Shown one piece after another: positions 16,499 to 26,838 of a stretch of 64,000 nucleotides of DNA. Below the pieces are notes generated by a model, which saw only the letters and a list, made by a program, of their open reading frames with translations, did not search any database and was not told the origin of the DNA. The translations under genes were made by a program, and so were the position numbers. The number at the start of each line of letters is the position of its first letter. Positions within the stretch are counted from its first letter, which is position 1. Source of the stretch: JBDTCO01 sp039923495 (GTDB lineage: Bacteria > Myxococcota_A > Polyangia > Palsa-1104); contig JBDTCO010000087.1 in NCBI GenBank assembly GCA_039923495.1, positions 17,343 through 81,342 of the forward strand, given 5' to 3'.

Positions 16499-17518
16499 CT
16501 TCGCCTTCTCCGCAGGCACCTGGCTCCGTTCGAGCTCGGCGTTCATATCGCTGCAGCGACCTCCCGCCGCGTAGAGCTGTGCGAGGTAGAAGTGGCCTGC
16601 CGAGAAGTGCGCATCCTTGGCGAGCGCTTCCTTGAAGTAAGCCTCCGCCTTGCCGAAGTCGCCGAGGTCGCGCCACGCCCGGCCGAGATCAGCGATGTGC
16701 GGCGCTGTTGGTGCAAGCGAGCGCGCGCGCTCGAACGCGGCCTTTGCTTCCGTCGGCTTCTTCGCGTGCAGCTCGAGGAGGCCGAGGCTCCACCACGCCG
16801 TCGCATAGTCGGGCTTGAGGCGGGTGGCGGCCTGGAGCGCGGCGCGACCCTCGGCCACCTTGCCCTGCGACTCGAGCGCGAGCCCGAGGTTGACCTGTGC
16901 CGGCGCGCTCGACGGCGAGCCCTTCACGGCCTGGCGCGCCGTCTTGACCGCCTCGTCGGGCTTCTTGCACTCGCGCAGCGCCACGGTGCGCTGGATGAGC
17001 GGATCGGGATCGCCTGCCTTGAGCGCAGCGGCGCGCCCGAACGCGACCTCGGCGTCGGCGCATCGATGACGCTTGAGCTCCGCCTGGCCGAGGTTGAACC
17101 ATGCGTCGCCGAGCTCGGGCGAAAGCTGCACCGCCTTTTTCAGCTCGGTGACCGCCTCGTCGGAGCGACCGAGATCCTGGAGCAGCGCGCCGAGCTCCCC
17201 GCGCACGTCGGCCAGCTTCGGATCGAGGGCGAGCGCCTCGCGAAAGCCCTTCTCGGCCTTGGTGAGGTCGCCCTTTTTCTCCCACGCAACCGCGGCGAGG
17301 TAGTGGGGACGCGGATCTTTCGGATCGAGCCGCGCGGCGCGGTCGAGCTTGTCCAGCGCCGCCGTGTAGTCCTCGGCCTCGATGAGCTGTGACCCCGAAT
17401 CGATGAGGGACTCCGTCGGTGAGCCAGGGGATCCGAGCACGGGTGAAGACGCAGTGATGACCGCGAGGCCACCGGATAAAACGAGGAGCGTGCCGAGCAC
17501 TCGCACCGTGACGTTCAT
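16466..17518 (-). CDS. Secreted tetratricopeptide-repeat protein
   Basis: A 350-residue protein with a signal peptide (VLGTLLVLSGGLAVITASS). The mature part is nearly all TPR: at least seven consecutive units can be followed, for example YTAALDKLDRAARLDPKDP, DLTKAEKGFREALALDPKL, RSDEAVTELKKAVQLSPEL and DFGKAEAYFKEALAKDAHF. It should form a superhelical scaffold in the periplasm. Conserved Cys residues near residues 150-175 and at the C-terminus (CKSKK) may pair. The ATG at 17518 is chosen because it places the signal peptide correctly; an upstream extension is compositionally unlike coding DNA. The 3' end overlaps tsaE. Confidence 0.82.
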   Translation of the reverse strand: MNVTVRVLGTLLVLSGGLAVITASSPVLGSPGSPTESLIDSGSQLIEAEDYTAALDKLDRAARLDPKDPRPHYLAAVAWEKKGDLTKAEKGFREALALDPKLADVRGELGALLQDLGRSDEAVTELKKAVQLSPELGDAWFNLGQAELKRHRCADAEVAFGRAAALKAGDPDPLIQRTVALRECKKPDEAVKTARQAVKGSPSSAPAQVNLGLALESQGKVAEGRAALQAATRLKPDYATAWWSLGLLELHAKKPTEAKAAFERARSLAPTAPHIADLGRAWRDLGDFGKAEAYFKEALAKDAHFSAGHFYLAQLYAAGGRCSDMNAELERSQVPAEKAKSVRSSCKSKK

Positions 17519-17622
17519 GGGGCGACCGTAGCACGGGCCTTTACCAGGACGCGGAGGACGTGGAACATCTCGGGAGCGCACACTGTGGCGCGCATACCAG
17601 GACGTTCGAGGACGAAGAGGCA

Positions 17623-18087
17623 ATGGCTGAGATCGAGATTGGACCGCTGACGGATCGGCTCGGAGACGACGAGATCGCCGAGCTCAAGGCGCGCATGGAC
17701 CGCATGGGCGCGCCGAAGCTCCCGGAAGACAGCGACGACGAGGTTGCCTCCGTCGGTGATCTGGACGACGACGTGCTCACGGAGTTCCTGGATCGCCTCG
17801 ACGGCAATGACGCGGCCGCCGAGATCTACCTGCCCGTCGAGTTCGACGGCGCGATCGAGATCGGCGACCTGCGTGTCGGTTCCGCGCAGTTCCTCCTCGA
17901 CGTGCTCGAGGAGCTCAAGGACGAGCTCGTCGCAGAGGACGACGAGGACGAGGACGAGGACGACGACGACGACGAGGACGAGGATCAGCAGATCCACGGC
18001 CGCGAGCTCAAGCGCGCCTGGAAGCTCTTCTTCGACGGCGCGACCGCAGCCGTTCTGCGCAAGCTGCCACTCCACATCCGCGCGTGA
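17623..18087 (+). CDS. Small acidic cytoplasmic protein, unknown function
   Basis: A 154-residue, very acidic protein. The N-terminal half (EIEIGPLTDRLGDDEIAELK) is helical; the middle is a beta-rich stretch (AEIYLPVEFDGAIEIGDLRV). Residues about 106-125 are an almost pure Asp/Glu run encoded by a GAC/GAG simple repeat at 17938-17988, followed by a helical, basic C-terminus (ELKRAWKLFFDG). I recognise no family. The start is the ATG at 17623, preceded by GAAGAGG. The next gene, a YbjN-like protein, starts 32 bp downstream in the same direction, so the two are probably one transcript. The acidic run could be length-variable between strains. Confidence 0.65.
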   Translation: MAEIEIGPLTDRLGDDEIAELKARMDRMGAPKLPEDSDDEVASVGDLDDDVLTEFLDRLDGNDAAAEIYLPVEFDGAIEIGDLRVGSAQFLLDVLEELKDELVAEDDEDEDEDDDDDEDEDQQIHGRELKRAWKLFFDGATAAVLRKLPLHIRA

Positions 18088-18118
18088 AGACGCTCGGCCA
18101 GATGGGAGGGCTCGCAAC

Positions 18119-18523
18119 ATGACCGACCGTAAGCGCGTCGCCGAGTTCGTGGAGCGCTTCTCCGAGCTGATCGGCGTGGCGATCCCGCCGCTCGATGCAG
18201 ACGGTTACACGCAGGTCTCGCGCGGATCTGCCACCGTCGGCATCAACGTCGCCGAGGACAACGGCTTCATCATGTTCCTCGCGCCGATCATGGACGTCCC
18301 GGCGAACAACCGGGAGGCGCTGTATCGCCAGCTCCTCGAGCTCAACTACCTCGCGACGGAGGATGGCGCGTTCTCGATCGACCGGCAGACCGGCCGCGTG
18401 TACCTGCGCGCGCTGCGCTCGCTCGAGTCGCTCGACTTCGACGAGTTCGTCGACCTGCTCGACACCATCGCGCGCGTCGCCGACGAGTGGGACGACAAGC
18501 TCCGCGCGCAATTCGGCGGATAG
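18119..18523 (+). CDS. YbjN / type III chaperone-like small protein
   Basis: A 134-residue soluble protein of the YbjN/CesT-like fold class. Typical parts are the first amphipathic helix (RVAEFVERFSELIGVAIPPLD), the strand hairpin (GSATVGINVAEDNGFIMFLAPIMDVP), the central helix after NNREALYRQLLELNYLATEDGAF, the DRQTGRVYLRALRSL strand pair, and the last helix EFVDLLDTIARVADEWDDKL. Proteins with this fold act as chaperones or adaptors for partner proteins. The partner is unknown here; the acidic protein just upstream is a candidate by position. GGGAGG precedes the ATG. Confidence 0.8.
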   Translation: MTDRKRVAEFVERFSELIGVAIPPLDADGYTQVSRGSATVGINVAEDNGFIMFLAPIMDVPANNREALYRQLLELNYLATEDGAFSIDRQTGRVYLRALRSLESLDFDEFVDLLDTIARVADEWDDKLRAQFGG

Positions 18524-18529
18524 GCGCGG

Positions 18530-19615
<1,086 letters not shown>

Positions 19616-19678
19616 GGGCTGCGAGCATACCACCTTGCGGCTTTACGCCGACGGGGGCGTCGCTTACCTTGTTGCCGC

Positions 19679-20863
19679 ATGTCGCAGCGCCCGGACCTCG
19701 CCTCGCTCGTCGTCGCCAAGAAGCTGGCGAACCTTCGGCAGGTCGAGAGGGCGCGCGAGCACGAGGACGAGCCGCTGTGGCGTGGGCTCATCGCGGACAA
19801 GGTGCTCTCGATCTCGTCGCTGTTCGCGCTCCTGCGGGATCACTCGAAGGTGCCCGTCGTGCCCGCGGCGATGCTCGCCTCGCATCCGCCGCTCGAGCTG
19901 CTCGAGCCCATCCTGCGCAAGCGCGATGCGCTGCTGTTCGGGATGCTGCCGCTCGAGCTCTCGGCCGATGGGCGTCGCGTGCAGATGGCGATGGTCGACC
20001 CCACCGATAGCAAGACGCTGCGCGGTCTCGCCCAGAGCGCAGGGTTCGAGTCGGCGAAGGTGTTTCTCGTCGAGCACGCGGAGCTCGTCGCCGCGGTCGA
20101 GCGCGCGTACGCGGCGCCGGTGCGCGACAGCGTCGAGCCGGCGGGCAAGGTGGGGCAGCGCTCCGAGCAGGAGTCGTCCGACCGCCTCGAGCAGGTGCTC
20201 GTGCAGGCCACGCTCGGCCTCGGCTCGGCGCTCGAGCGCGAGCTCGGTCGTGGCCTCGACTTGCCGTCCCCACTCGAGGCCGCACGGCTCGCCCGCGAGG
20301 TGGCTCGCGAGCTCGGTCACGATCGGCGGCGCGTCGCGCTCGCGGGCGTCGCCGCGCAGCTCGTGCAGCTCGACGAGCTGCAGCGCGCGCGCTCGAGCGA
20401 GGAGTCCTCACCGTCGCTGTTCGACGAGCTGGGCTGGGCCGCGGGCGGCGACGATGGCCTCCTCGGGATCGCGCGCGCGCTCACGGCGCAGGCCGCCGGC
20501 TTCCAGCGTCCGCAGCACGCGGGTGCCACCCAGCGCGTCGTGCAGGCGGTCATCGACTACCTCGGGCTCGTTGGTGCGGAGCGCGGCGAGTCCGCCGGTG
20601 TCGACGCGACCGTGCAGCTCCTCCGCACCTCGAGCACGGGCGCACCGGTCATGGATGCGCTCCTCCGCGTGCTGCGCCGCGAGATGGCCGAGCACATGCC
20701 CGCAGCCGCCACGCTGTTGCCGCGTCCGGACAGCGTCGTCACCACACCGCGCGCGTCCGTGCCACGCTTCGATGCGGAGCGCCCGCTCGTCGACGAACGC
20801 ACGCAGCTCGTCAAGCTTCCCGGCGTTCCCTCCACTCCCGAACCGCCGCCCCGAAAGAGGTAG
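19679..20863 (+). CDS. GspE/MshEN N-terminal-domain protein without an ATPase domain
   Basis: A 394-residue protein. Residues about 1-150 look like the MshEN/GspE N-terminal module: a helix pair (VAKKLANLRQVERAREHED), ISSLFALLRDHSKVPVVPAAML, the PxxLLEPILRK segment, LPLELSADGRRVQMAMVDPTD, and the final helix EHAELVAAVERAY. In type IV pilus and secretion ATPases this module binds c-di-GMP or a membrane partner. The secretion ATPase core is absent. The rest (about 160-394) is helical, with SPLEAARLAREVARELGHDRR resembling a degenerate HD-type helix pair, but without HD metal ligands. It ends 5 bp before guaB. Function unknown; role as a signal adaptor is inference. Confidence 0.65.
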   Translation: MSQRPDLASLVVAKKLANLRQVERAREHEDEPLWRGLIADKVLSISSLFALLRDHSKVPVVPAAMLASHPPLELLEPILRKRDALLFGMLPLELSADGRRVQMAMVDPTDSKTLRGLAQSAGFESAKVFLVEHAELVAAVERAYAAPVRDSVEPAGKVGQRSEQESSDRLEQVLVQATLGLGSALERELGRGLDLPSPLEAARLAREVARELGHDRRRVALAGVAAQLVQLDELQRARSSEESSPSLFDELGWAAGGDDGLLGIARALTAQAAGFQRPQHAGATQRVVQAVIDYLGLVGAERGESAGVDATVQLLRTSSTGAPVMDALLRVLRREMAEHMPAAATLLPRPDSVVTTPRASVPRFDAERPLVDERTQLVKLPGVPSTPEPPPRKR

Positions 20864-20867
20864 ATCC

Positions 20868-22337
<1,470 letters not shown>

Positions 22338-23903
22338 GTGTCGCGTGACCTCGTACTGATCCTCGACTTCGGCTCGCAGTACACCCAGCTCATCGCGCGG
22401 CGCATCCGCGAGCTCGGCGTGTACTCCGAGATCCATCCATTCGACATCGGCCTGGCGAAGATGAAGCAGCTCCGCCCGTCGGCGATCGTGCTGTCGGGCG
22501 GACCCTCGTCCTGCTACGAGCCCGACGCACCGACGGTGGATGTGGGCCTCTACGAGCTCGGGCTGCCGATCCTCGGCATCTGTTATGGCGTGCAGCTCAC
22601 GGTGAAGCTGCTCGGCGGCCACGTCGCAGCCGCCGACATGCGCGAGTACGGTCGCGCGCACGTGCGCGTCAACGAGGCGGGCGGCAAGAGCGCGCTGTTC
22701 TCGGGGATGCCTGTCGGTGAGTCGCTATCGGTGTGGATGTCGCACGGTGACAGGGTCGAGAAGCTGCCCGAGGGTTTTTCGCTCATCGGGGAGACGGACA
22801 ACGCGCCGGCTGCGGCCATCGCCGACGAGAAGCGCAAGATCTGGGGCGTGCAGTTCCACCCTGAGGTCGTGCATACGCCACGCGGTGGCGAGCTCATCTC
22901 GAACTTCCTCTTCAAGATCGCGGGGCTCGAGCCGAGCTGGAACATGGCGTCGTTCGCGGGCGAGGCCGTTGCCAAGGTGCAGGCGCAGGTCGGGCAGGGG
23001 CGCGTGATCTGCGGGCTCTCGGGTGGCGTCGATTCGTCGGTGGCGGCGAAGCTGATCTTCGACGCGATCGGCGGTCGCCTCACGTGCGTGTTCGTGGACA
23101 ATGGACTTTTGCGCCAGGGCGAGCGGCAGGGCGTCGAGCGCCTGTTCGGTGATGCGTTCCACGCCAAGCTCGTCGTCGTCGATGCGCGCGAGCGCTTCAT
23201 GAAGGCGCTCGTCGGCGTCACCGACCCGGAGCAGAAGCGGAAGATCATCGGCCGCGAGTTCATCGAGGTCTTCGACGAGGAGGCCGCGCGCATCGCCGAG
23301 CTGCACGGCGGCGTCGACTTCCTCGCGCAGGGCACGCTGTATCCCGATGTCATCGAGAGCGTCTCGCACAAGGGCCCGTCGGCGACCATCAAGAGCCACC
23401 ACAACGTCGGTGGCCTTCCGGCGCACATGAAGCTGAAGCTCGTCGAGCCGCTGCGCGAGCTGTTCAAGGACGAGGTGCGTGCGCTCGGCGCAGAGCTCGG
23501 CCTGCCGCACCACGTGCTGTGGCGCCAGCCGTTCCCCGGCCCCGGCCTGGCGGTGCGCATCCTCGGCGAGGTCACCGAGGCGCGCTGCGACGTCCTGCGC
23601 CTCGCCGACGCCATCATCGATGAGGAGATCCGCGCCGCGGGCCTCTACGAGTCGATCTGGCAGTCGTTCGGCGTGCTGCTCCCCGTGCGCTCGGTCGGCG
23701 TGATGGGTGATCAGCGCACCTACGCCGAGACGCTGTGCCTCCGCGCCGTGCACTCGAAGGACGGCATGACCGCCGACTGGGTGCCGCTCCCCTACGAGCT
23801 GCTCGGCCTCATCAGCCGCCGCGTCGTCAACGAGGTCCGCGGCGTGAACCGCATGGTCTACGACATCACCAGCAAGCCCCCCGGCACGATCGAGTGGGAG
23901 TAG
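22338..23903 (+). CDS. guaA: GMP synthase (glutamine-hydrolysing)
   Basis: A 521-residue enzyme converting XMP, ATP and glutamine to GMP. The class-I glutamine amidotransferase domain comes first: ILDFGSQYTQLIARRIRE, the nucleophile in LGICYGVQL, and the His/Glu pair in GVQFHPEVVHT. The ATP-pyrophosphatase domain has the PP-loop GLSGGVDSSVAA, and the C-terminal dimerisation part ends GVNRMVYDITSKPPGTIEWE, the standard terminus. The GTG start lies immediately after the guaB stop codon, so translation is coupled. Together with guaB it forms the complete IMP-to-GMP branch. Confidence 0.97.
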   Translation: MSRDLVLILDFGSQYTQLIARRIRELGVYSEIHPFDIGLAKMKQLRPSAIVLSGGPSSCYEPDAPTVDVGLYELGLPILGICYGVQLTVKLLGGHVAAADMREYGRAHVRVNEAGGKSALFSGMPVGESLSVWMSHGDRVEKLPEGFSLIGETDNAPAAAIADEKRKIWGVQFHPEVVHTPRGGELISNFLFKIAGLEPSWNMASFAGEAVAKVQAQVGQGRVICGLSGGVDSSVAAKLIFDAIGGRLTCVFVDNGLLRQGERQGVERLFGDAFHAKLVVVDARERFMKALVGVTDPEQKRKIIGREFIEVFDEEAARIAELHGGVDFLAQGTLYPDVIESVSHKGPSATIKSHHNVGGLPAHMKLKLVEPLRELFKDEVRALGAELGLPHHVLWRQPFPGPGLAVRILGEVTEARCDVLRLADAIIDEEIRAAGLYESIWQSFGVLLPVRSVGVMGDQRTYAETLCLRAVHSKDGMTADWVPLPYELLGLISRRVVNEVRGVNRMVYDITSKPPGTIEWE

Positions 23904-23904
23904 C

Positions 23905-26121
23905 TCAGCGTCGTCGCAGCACGATCGCGAGCACGAGCCCGAGCAGCATGAGCAGCAGCCCCACGCGCAGGCCCGGCGCCGCGTAGCGCAGCACCACGCG
24001 CGAGTGTCCGCTCGCGACGGGCACGGCGCGGAACGCTGCGTTCGCGCGGAGCACGGGCGACTCCACATCGTTCACCGTCGCGTGCCAGCCCGGGAAGCTC
24101 GACTCGGCGAGGACGACGTACGATGGCGCAGAAGACGTGCAGTCGATCTCGATGCGCTCGGGTGCGTAGGCCGTCAGCGCGCAGTGCCCCGCCGCCGCGC
24201 GCGCCTCGCCCTCTTCCACGACCGCGTCGACGCCGGGGACGAGCCCGACCATCGCGTTCGCCGCGGCCGTCGCATCCGCCGCGACGATCGTGCGTGCCGC
24301 CAGGTACACGCGCGGCGCAGCACCGTCGACGGCGAGCAGGCTGAGCCCGAGCTTGGCGTAGTGGGCCTCGAGCGTGAAGCCCGGTGCGTTGCCGACCTGC
24401 CAGTCGCGGAGCAGCGCGTGCGACGTCGCGGTCCACTGCAAGAGCGCGAGCGGGCGTGTGCGCAGGCTCGACCACAGCGCGGTCTCCCCCGGGGTGTGAA
24501 ACACCGAGTACGCGTCGCTGTGCGAGACGCCGTCCTCCGCCCCGCAGTTGGGCCGCAGCGACGCGCGCTCGAGCGCCGGGACGAACTCTTCGCCGAGCTG
24601 CTGATCGGCCGCGCGGTAAAGACGCAGCGGAGCGAGCCCGCGCTCCGCGACGATGGCGGGCTCGTCGAGGATGGGCGAGCGCTCGCGGTACGTGTCGGAC
24701 GGTGTCCAGCTCACGAGCTGCGTGCTCGCGAGGAGGAGCTCGAGCGCCATCACGATCGCGAGCGCAGGGCCGAGGCGTTTGCCTGCCTTCTCGACGAGGA
24801 GCCAGAGCACGAGGGCGACGACGAGCGTGCGCGCGGCGTCGTCGCGCACCGCGTGGCCCGCGATATCGGGTGAGATCGTCAGGGTGCCGACGAGCCAGGC
24901 CGCGATGCGCGCACCCGCGAGTTGTGTGGCGAGTGCGACGACTCCACACACGATGACGAGCGCGCGTACGGGCCAGCGTGGCGCGTGGTCGATGGCGAGC
25001 TGGTGTCCTCTCCCCGCGAGGAACGCGAGCGCCAGCGTCGCGAGCATGGCGTACTTCTCGGGGTAGCGGAAGCCGCTCGCGAGCGGGACGAAGCGGAACA
25101 CGAGGTGCCACAGCGGCGTGTGCTCGCCGAACGCGACGACGAGCGCGACGATCCCCAGCACCGCCATGGCGACGTCCTGCGACCGGCGCCGCCGCAACGC
25201 GACGAGCGCGAGCAGCGGCGCCGCCAGGCCGCAGTACAGGCTCGCCGTCAGCGGCACGTAGCCGCCGCCCGTGCCTTCGTCGACGAGCGGCGACACGAAC
25301 CACTCCGGCGAGTTGGGTCGCCCGAACGGCGTGGGCCACACGAGCTCGAGGAGCCGCAGCGGGTGCAGCGCGAAGTGGCTCGCGTCCTCGAGAGGCACGC
25401 CGCCCGCGCGTCCGACCGCGGCGGTCGAGAGCCCGGGGACGAGCTGCACAGCGCCGATGAGCCCCGCGACGAGGCTCGCGCAGATCACGACGCCGACGCG
25501 CGCGCGTCGCTCCGCGCGCGGTGCACCGAGCGCCTGCGCGACGAGCGCGATGCCCGCGAAGAACACTGCCTGCGGATCACCGGTGGACAGACAGAGCGTG
25601 ACGAGCAGCGCGAGCGGCACGAGCCTGCGGGTCGGCCGCAGCTCGACGGCGAGCATCGCGGGGATCCACGCGGCCCCGAAGACGTACACGCCGTTGTTGC
25701 CGAACAAGGAGACGAGGTAGCCCGAGAGCGCGAACACCATCGCGCCCAGCGCCGCCGACGACTCGCCGCAATCCGAGCGCCGCAGCCACGCGTATGTACC
25801 CAGCGCGGCGATGCCGAGGTGGACCGCGGAGAAGGCGTCGTACGCGTGCGGCATCGGCAGCAGGAGGAGGAGCACGTTGAGCGGGTAGAGCACGCCAGGC
25901 TGCACGAGCGCGAAGAACGGCCGGCCCATGCCGTCCTCGGGCCACCACATGGGCAGCTCGCCGGAGAGCAGGCGCTCGCGCAGGTAGTGCTTCTGCGGGT
26001 ACGTGAAGCGGAGGATGTCCTTGAGCCACAGGGAGCGATCGAGCAGGGCGGGCGAGCAGAGCACCGCCACGGCCGCGAGCAGCAGGACCGGGACCAACCA
26101 TCGTTGCAGCGGCCGACTCAC
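23905..26121 (-). CDS. YfhO-like multi-pass membrane protein
   Basis: A 738-residue membrane protein with about twelve hydrophobic segments (for example LVPVLLLAAVAVLCSPALL, YPLNVLLLLLPMPHAY, AALGAMVFALSGYLVSLFGN, and a final VGLLLMLLGLVLAIVLRRR). The region ILRFTYPQKHYLRERLLSGELPMWWPE followed by G-x-G-x-P-F and the YPLNVLL motif is typical of YfhO/GT-C-type membrane proteins, which act in or resemble lipid-linked sugar transfer in the envelope. A large extracytoplasmic domain lies at about residues 470-690 (PSYVVLAESSFPGWHATVND), and this last element is a YfhO hallmark. It is convergent with guaA, one base apart. Confidence 0.8.
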   Translation of the reverse strand: MSRPLQRWLVPVLLLAAVAVLCSPALLDRSLWLKDILRFTYPQKHYLRERLLSGELPMWWPEDGMGRPFFALVQPGVLYPLNVLLLLLPMPHAYDAFSAVHLGIAALGTYAWLRRSDCGESSAALGAMVFALSGYLVSLFGNNGVYVFGAAWIPAMLAVELRPTRRLVPLALLVTLCLSTGDPQAVFFAGIALVAQALGAPRAERRARVGVVICASLVAGLIGAVQLVPGLSTAAVGRAGGVPLEDASHFALHPLRLLELVWPTPFGRPNSPEWFVSPLVDEGTGGGYVPLTASLYCGLAAPLLALVALRRRRSQDVAMAVLGIVALVVAFGEHTPLWHLVFRFVPLASGFRYPEKYAMLATLALAFLAGRGHQLAIDHAPRWPVRALVIVCGVVALATQLAGARIAAWLVGTLTISPDIAGHAVRDDAARTLVVALVLWLLVEKAGKRLGPALAIVMALELLLASTQLVSWTPSDTYRERSPILDEPAIVAERGLAPLRLYRAADQQLGEEFVPALERASLRPNCGAEDGVSHSDAYSVFHTPGETALWSSLRTRPLALLQWTATSHALLRDWQVGNAPGFTLEAHYAKLGLSLLAVDGAAPRVYLAARTIVAADATAAANAMVGLVPGVDAVVEEGEARAAAGHCALTAYAPERIEIDCTSSAPSYVVLAESSFPGWHATVNDVESPVLRANAAFRAVPVASGHSRVVLRYAAPGLRVGLLLMLLGLVLAIVLRRR

Positions 26122-26155
26122 GCGGCAGCGACGGTAACACAGAGGCTGCGATTTC

Positions 26156-26184
26156 TTGGTCGCGACTGCCGGTCCGGCTAGGCT
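26156..26184 (+). promoter_or_regulatory. Sigma70-type promoter for the gene at 26191
   Basis: TTGGTC (26156-26161) and TAGGCT (26179-26184) are separated by exactly 17 bp. The ATG at 26191 lies 6 nt after the -10 hexamer, so the transcript would start at the start codon (leaderless). Confidence 0.5.
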
Positions 26185-26190
26185 GTGCGC

Positions 26191-26577
26191 ATGATCCTCT
26201 CGTCACAGCTCGTCTCGCTGGTGCTGCTCGCGCTCGCTCCGGTCGGCAAGACGGGCGCATCCTTCGACGCAGACGCGCACCGCATCGAGGCGCACGGCGT
26301 CGCGGTCACGGACCCGCGCGCGCCCTCGGCGGATGTCGCGCGTGTGAAGGCGGAGCGTCAGGCTCGCGTGGCAGCGAGCGACAAGCTGCGTCGCGCGCTC
26401 ACCGCGCTCGGCTATCGCGCCGACGAAGCCGCGACGAACGCGCTGCTCGAGCACGGGCAGGCGCGCAACATCGACTACGGCGCGGATGGCTCCGTCACGC
26501 TCGATCTGCAGCTGGACGTGAAGGACGTCCCGGGCCTCGCGTTGCCCGCGGCGTCGTCCCACAAGAAGGCCAGGTAG
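26191..26577 (+). CDS. Small exported protein, unknown function
   Basis: A 128-residue protein with an N-terminal hydrophobic signal (ILSSQLVSLVLLALAPVG) and a mature part of about 100 residues that mixes a helical stretch (KAERQARVAASDKLRRALTA) with short beta strands (GAVTLDLQLDVKDVPG-like end). The helical unit resembles the repeated-helix lead-in of LPP20/FlgT-type domains, such as in the gene at 27977, but the match is too weak to name. A GTG two codons upstream (26185) is an alternative start; the promoter geometry favours the ATG at 26191. Confidence 0.6.
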   Translation: MILSSQLVSLVLLALAPVGKTGASFDADAHRIEAHGVAVTDPRAPSADVARVKAERQARVAASDKLRRALTALGYRADEAATNALLEHGQARNIDYGADGSVTLDLQLDVKDVPGLALPAASSHKKAR

Positions 26578-26624
26578 CCGCCGAAGGGGTTGAGGCTCGC
26601 GTGAGGCTCGGCGATGATGATCCC

Positions 26625-26828
26625 ATGAAGATCATCCTGCTCGCCTGCTCCATCTGCGCCCCCGGACTCTTCGCTTCGCCGGGTCTGGCACCCCGGCCCT
26701 CATCGACGGAGGCCGTCAGTGCGGCGCCCATCGAGGGTGCAGAGCTCGCGTGCTCGGATGTGGGGCGCTCGTGCAGCGTCGACCGCAACTGCTGCTCTGG
26801 CACCTGCAGCAAGGGCACCTGCCAGTAA
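26625..26828 (+). CDS. Secreted cystine-knot-like mini-protein
   Basis: A 67-residue protein with a signal peptide (KIILLACSICAPGLFASPG) and a short linker. The last 25 residues contain six cysteines, C43, C50, C56, C57, C61 and C66, in the spacing C-x6-C-x5-CC-x3-C-x4-C, which is the classic inhibitor cystine knot (knottin) layout. The mature end would therefore be a compact disulfide-bonded peptide outside the cell. Function is unknown; in other organisms this layout is found in toxins, protease inhibitors and lectin-like peptides, but no activity should be assumed here. The Met at 26625 is chosen because it gives the signal peptide. It ends 10 bp from the convergent rhomboid gene. Confidence 0.65.
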   Translation: MKIILLACSICAPGLFASPGLAPRPSSTEAVSAAPIEGAELACSDVGRSCSVDRNCCSGTCSKGTCQ

Positions 26829-26838
26829 CACCCAGGCG

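Noticed and set aside
23858..25339. Long minus-strand frame inside the YfhO-like gene
   Set aside because: It lies on the same strand in another frame of the 738-residue membrane protein and is Ala/Arg-rich nonsense; the membrane spans fit the other frame.
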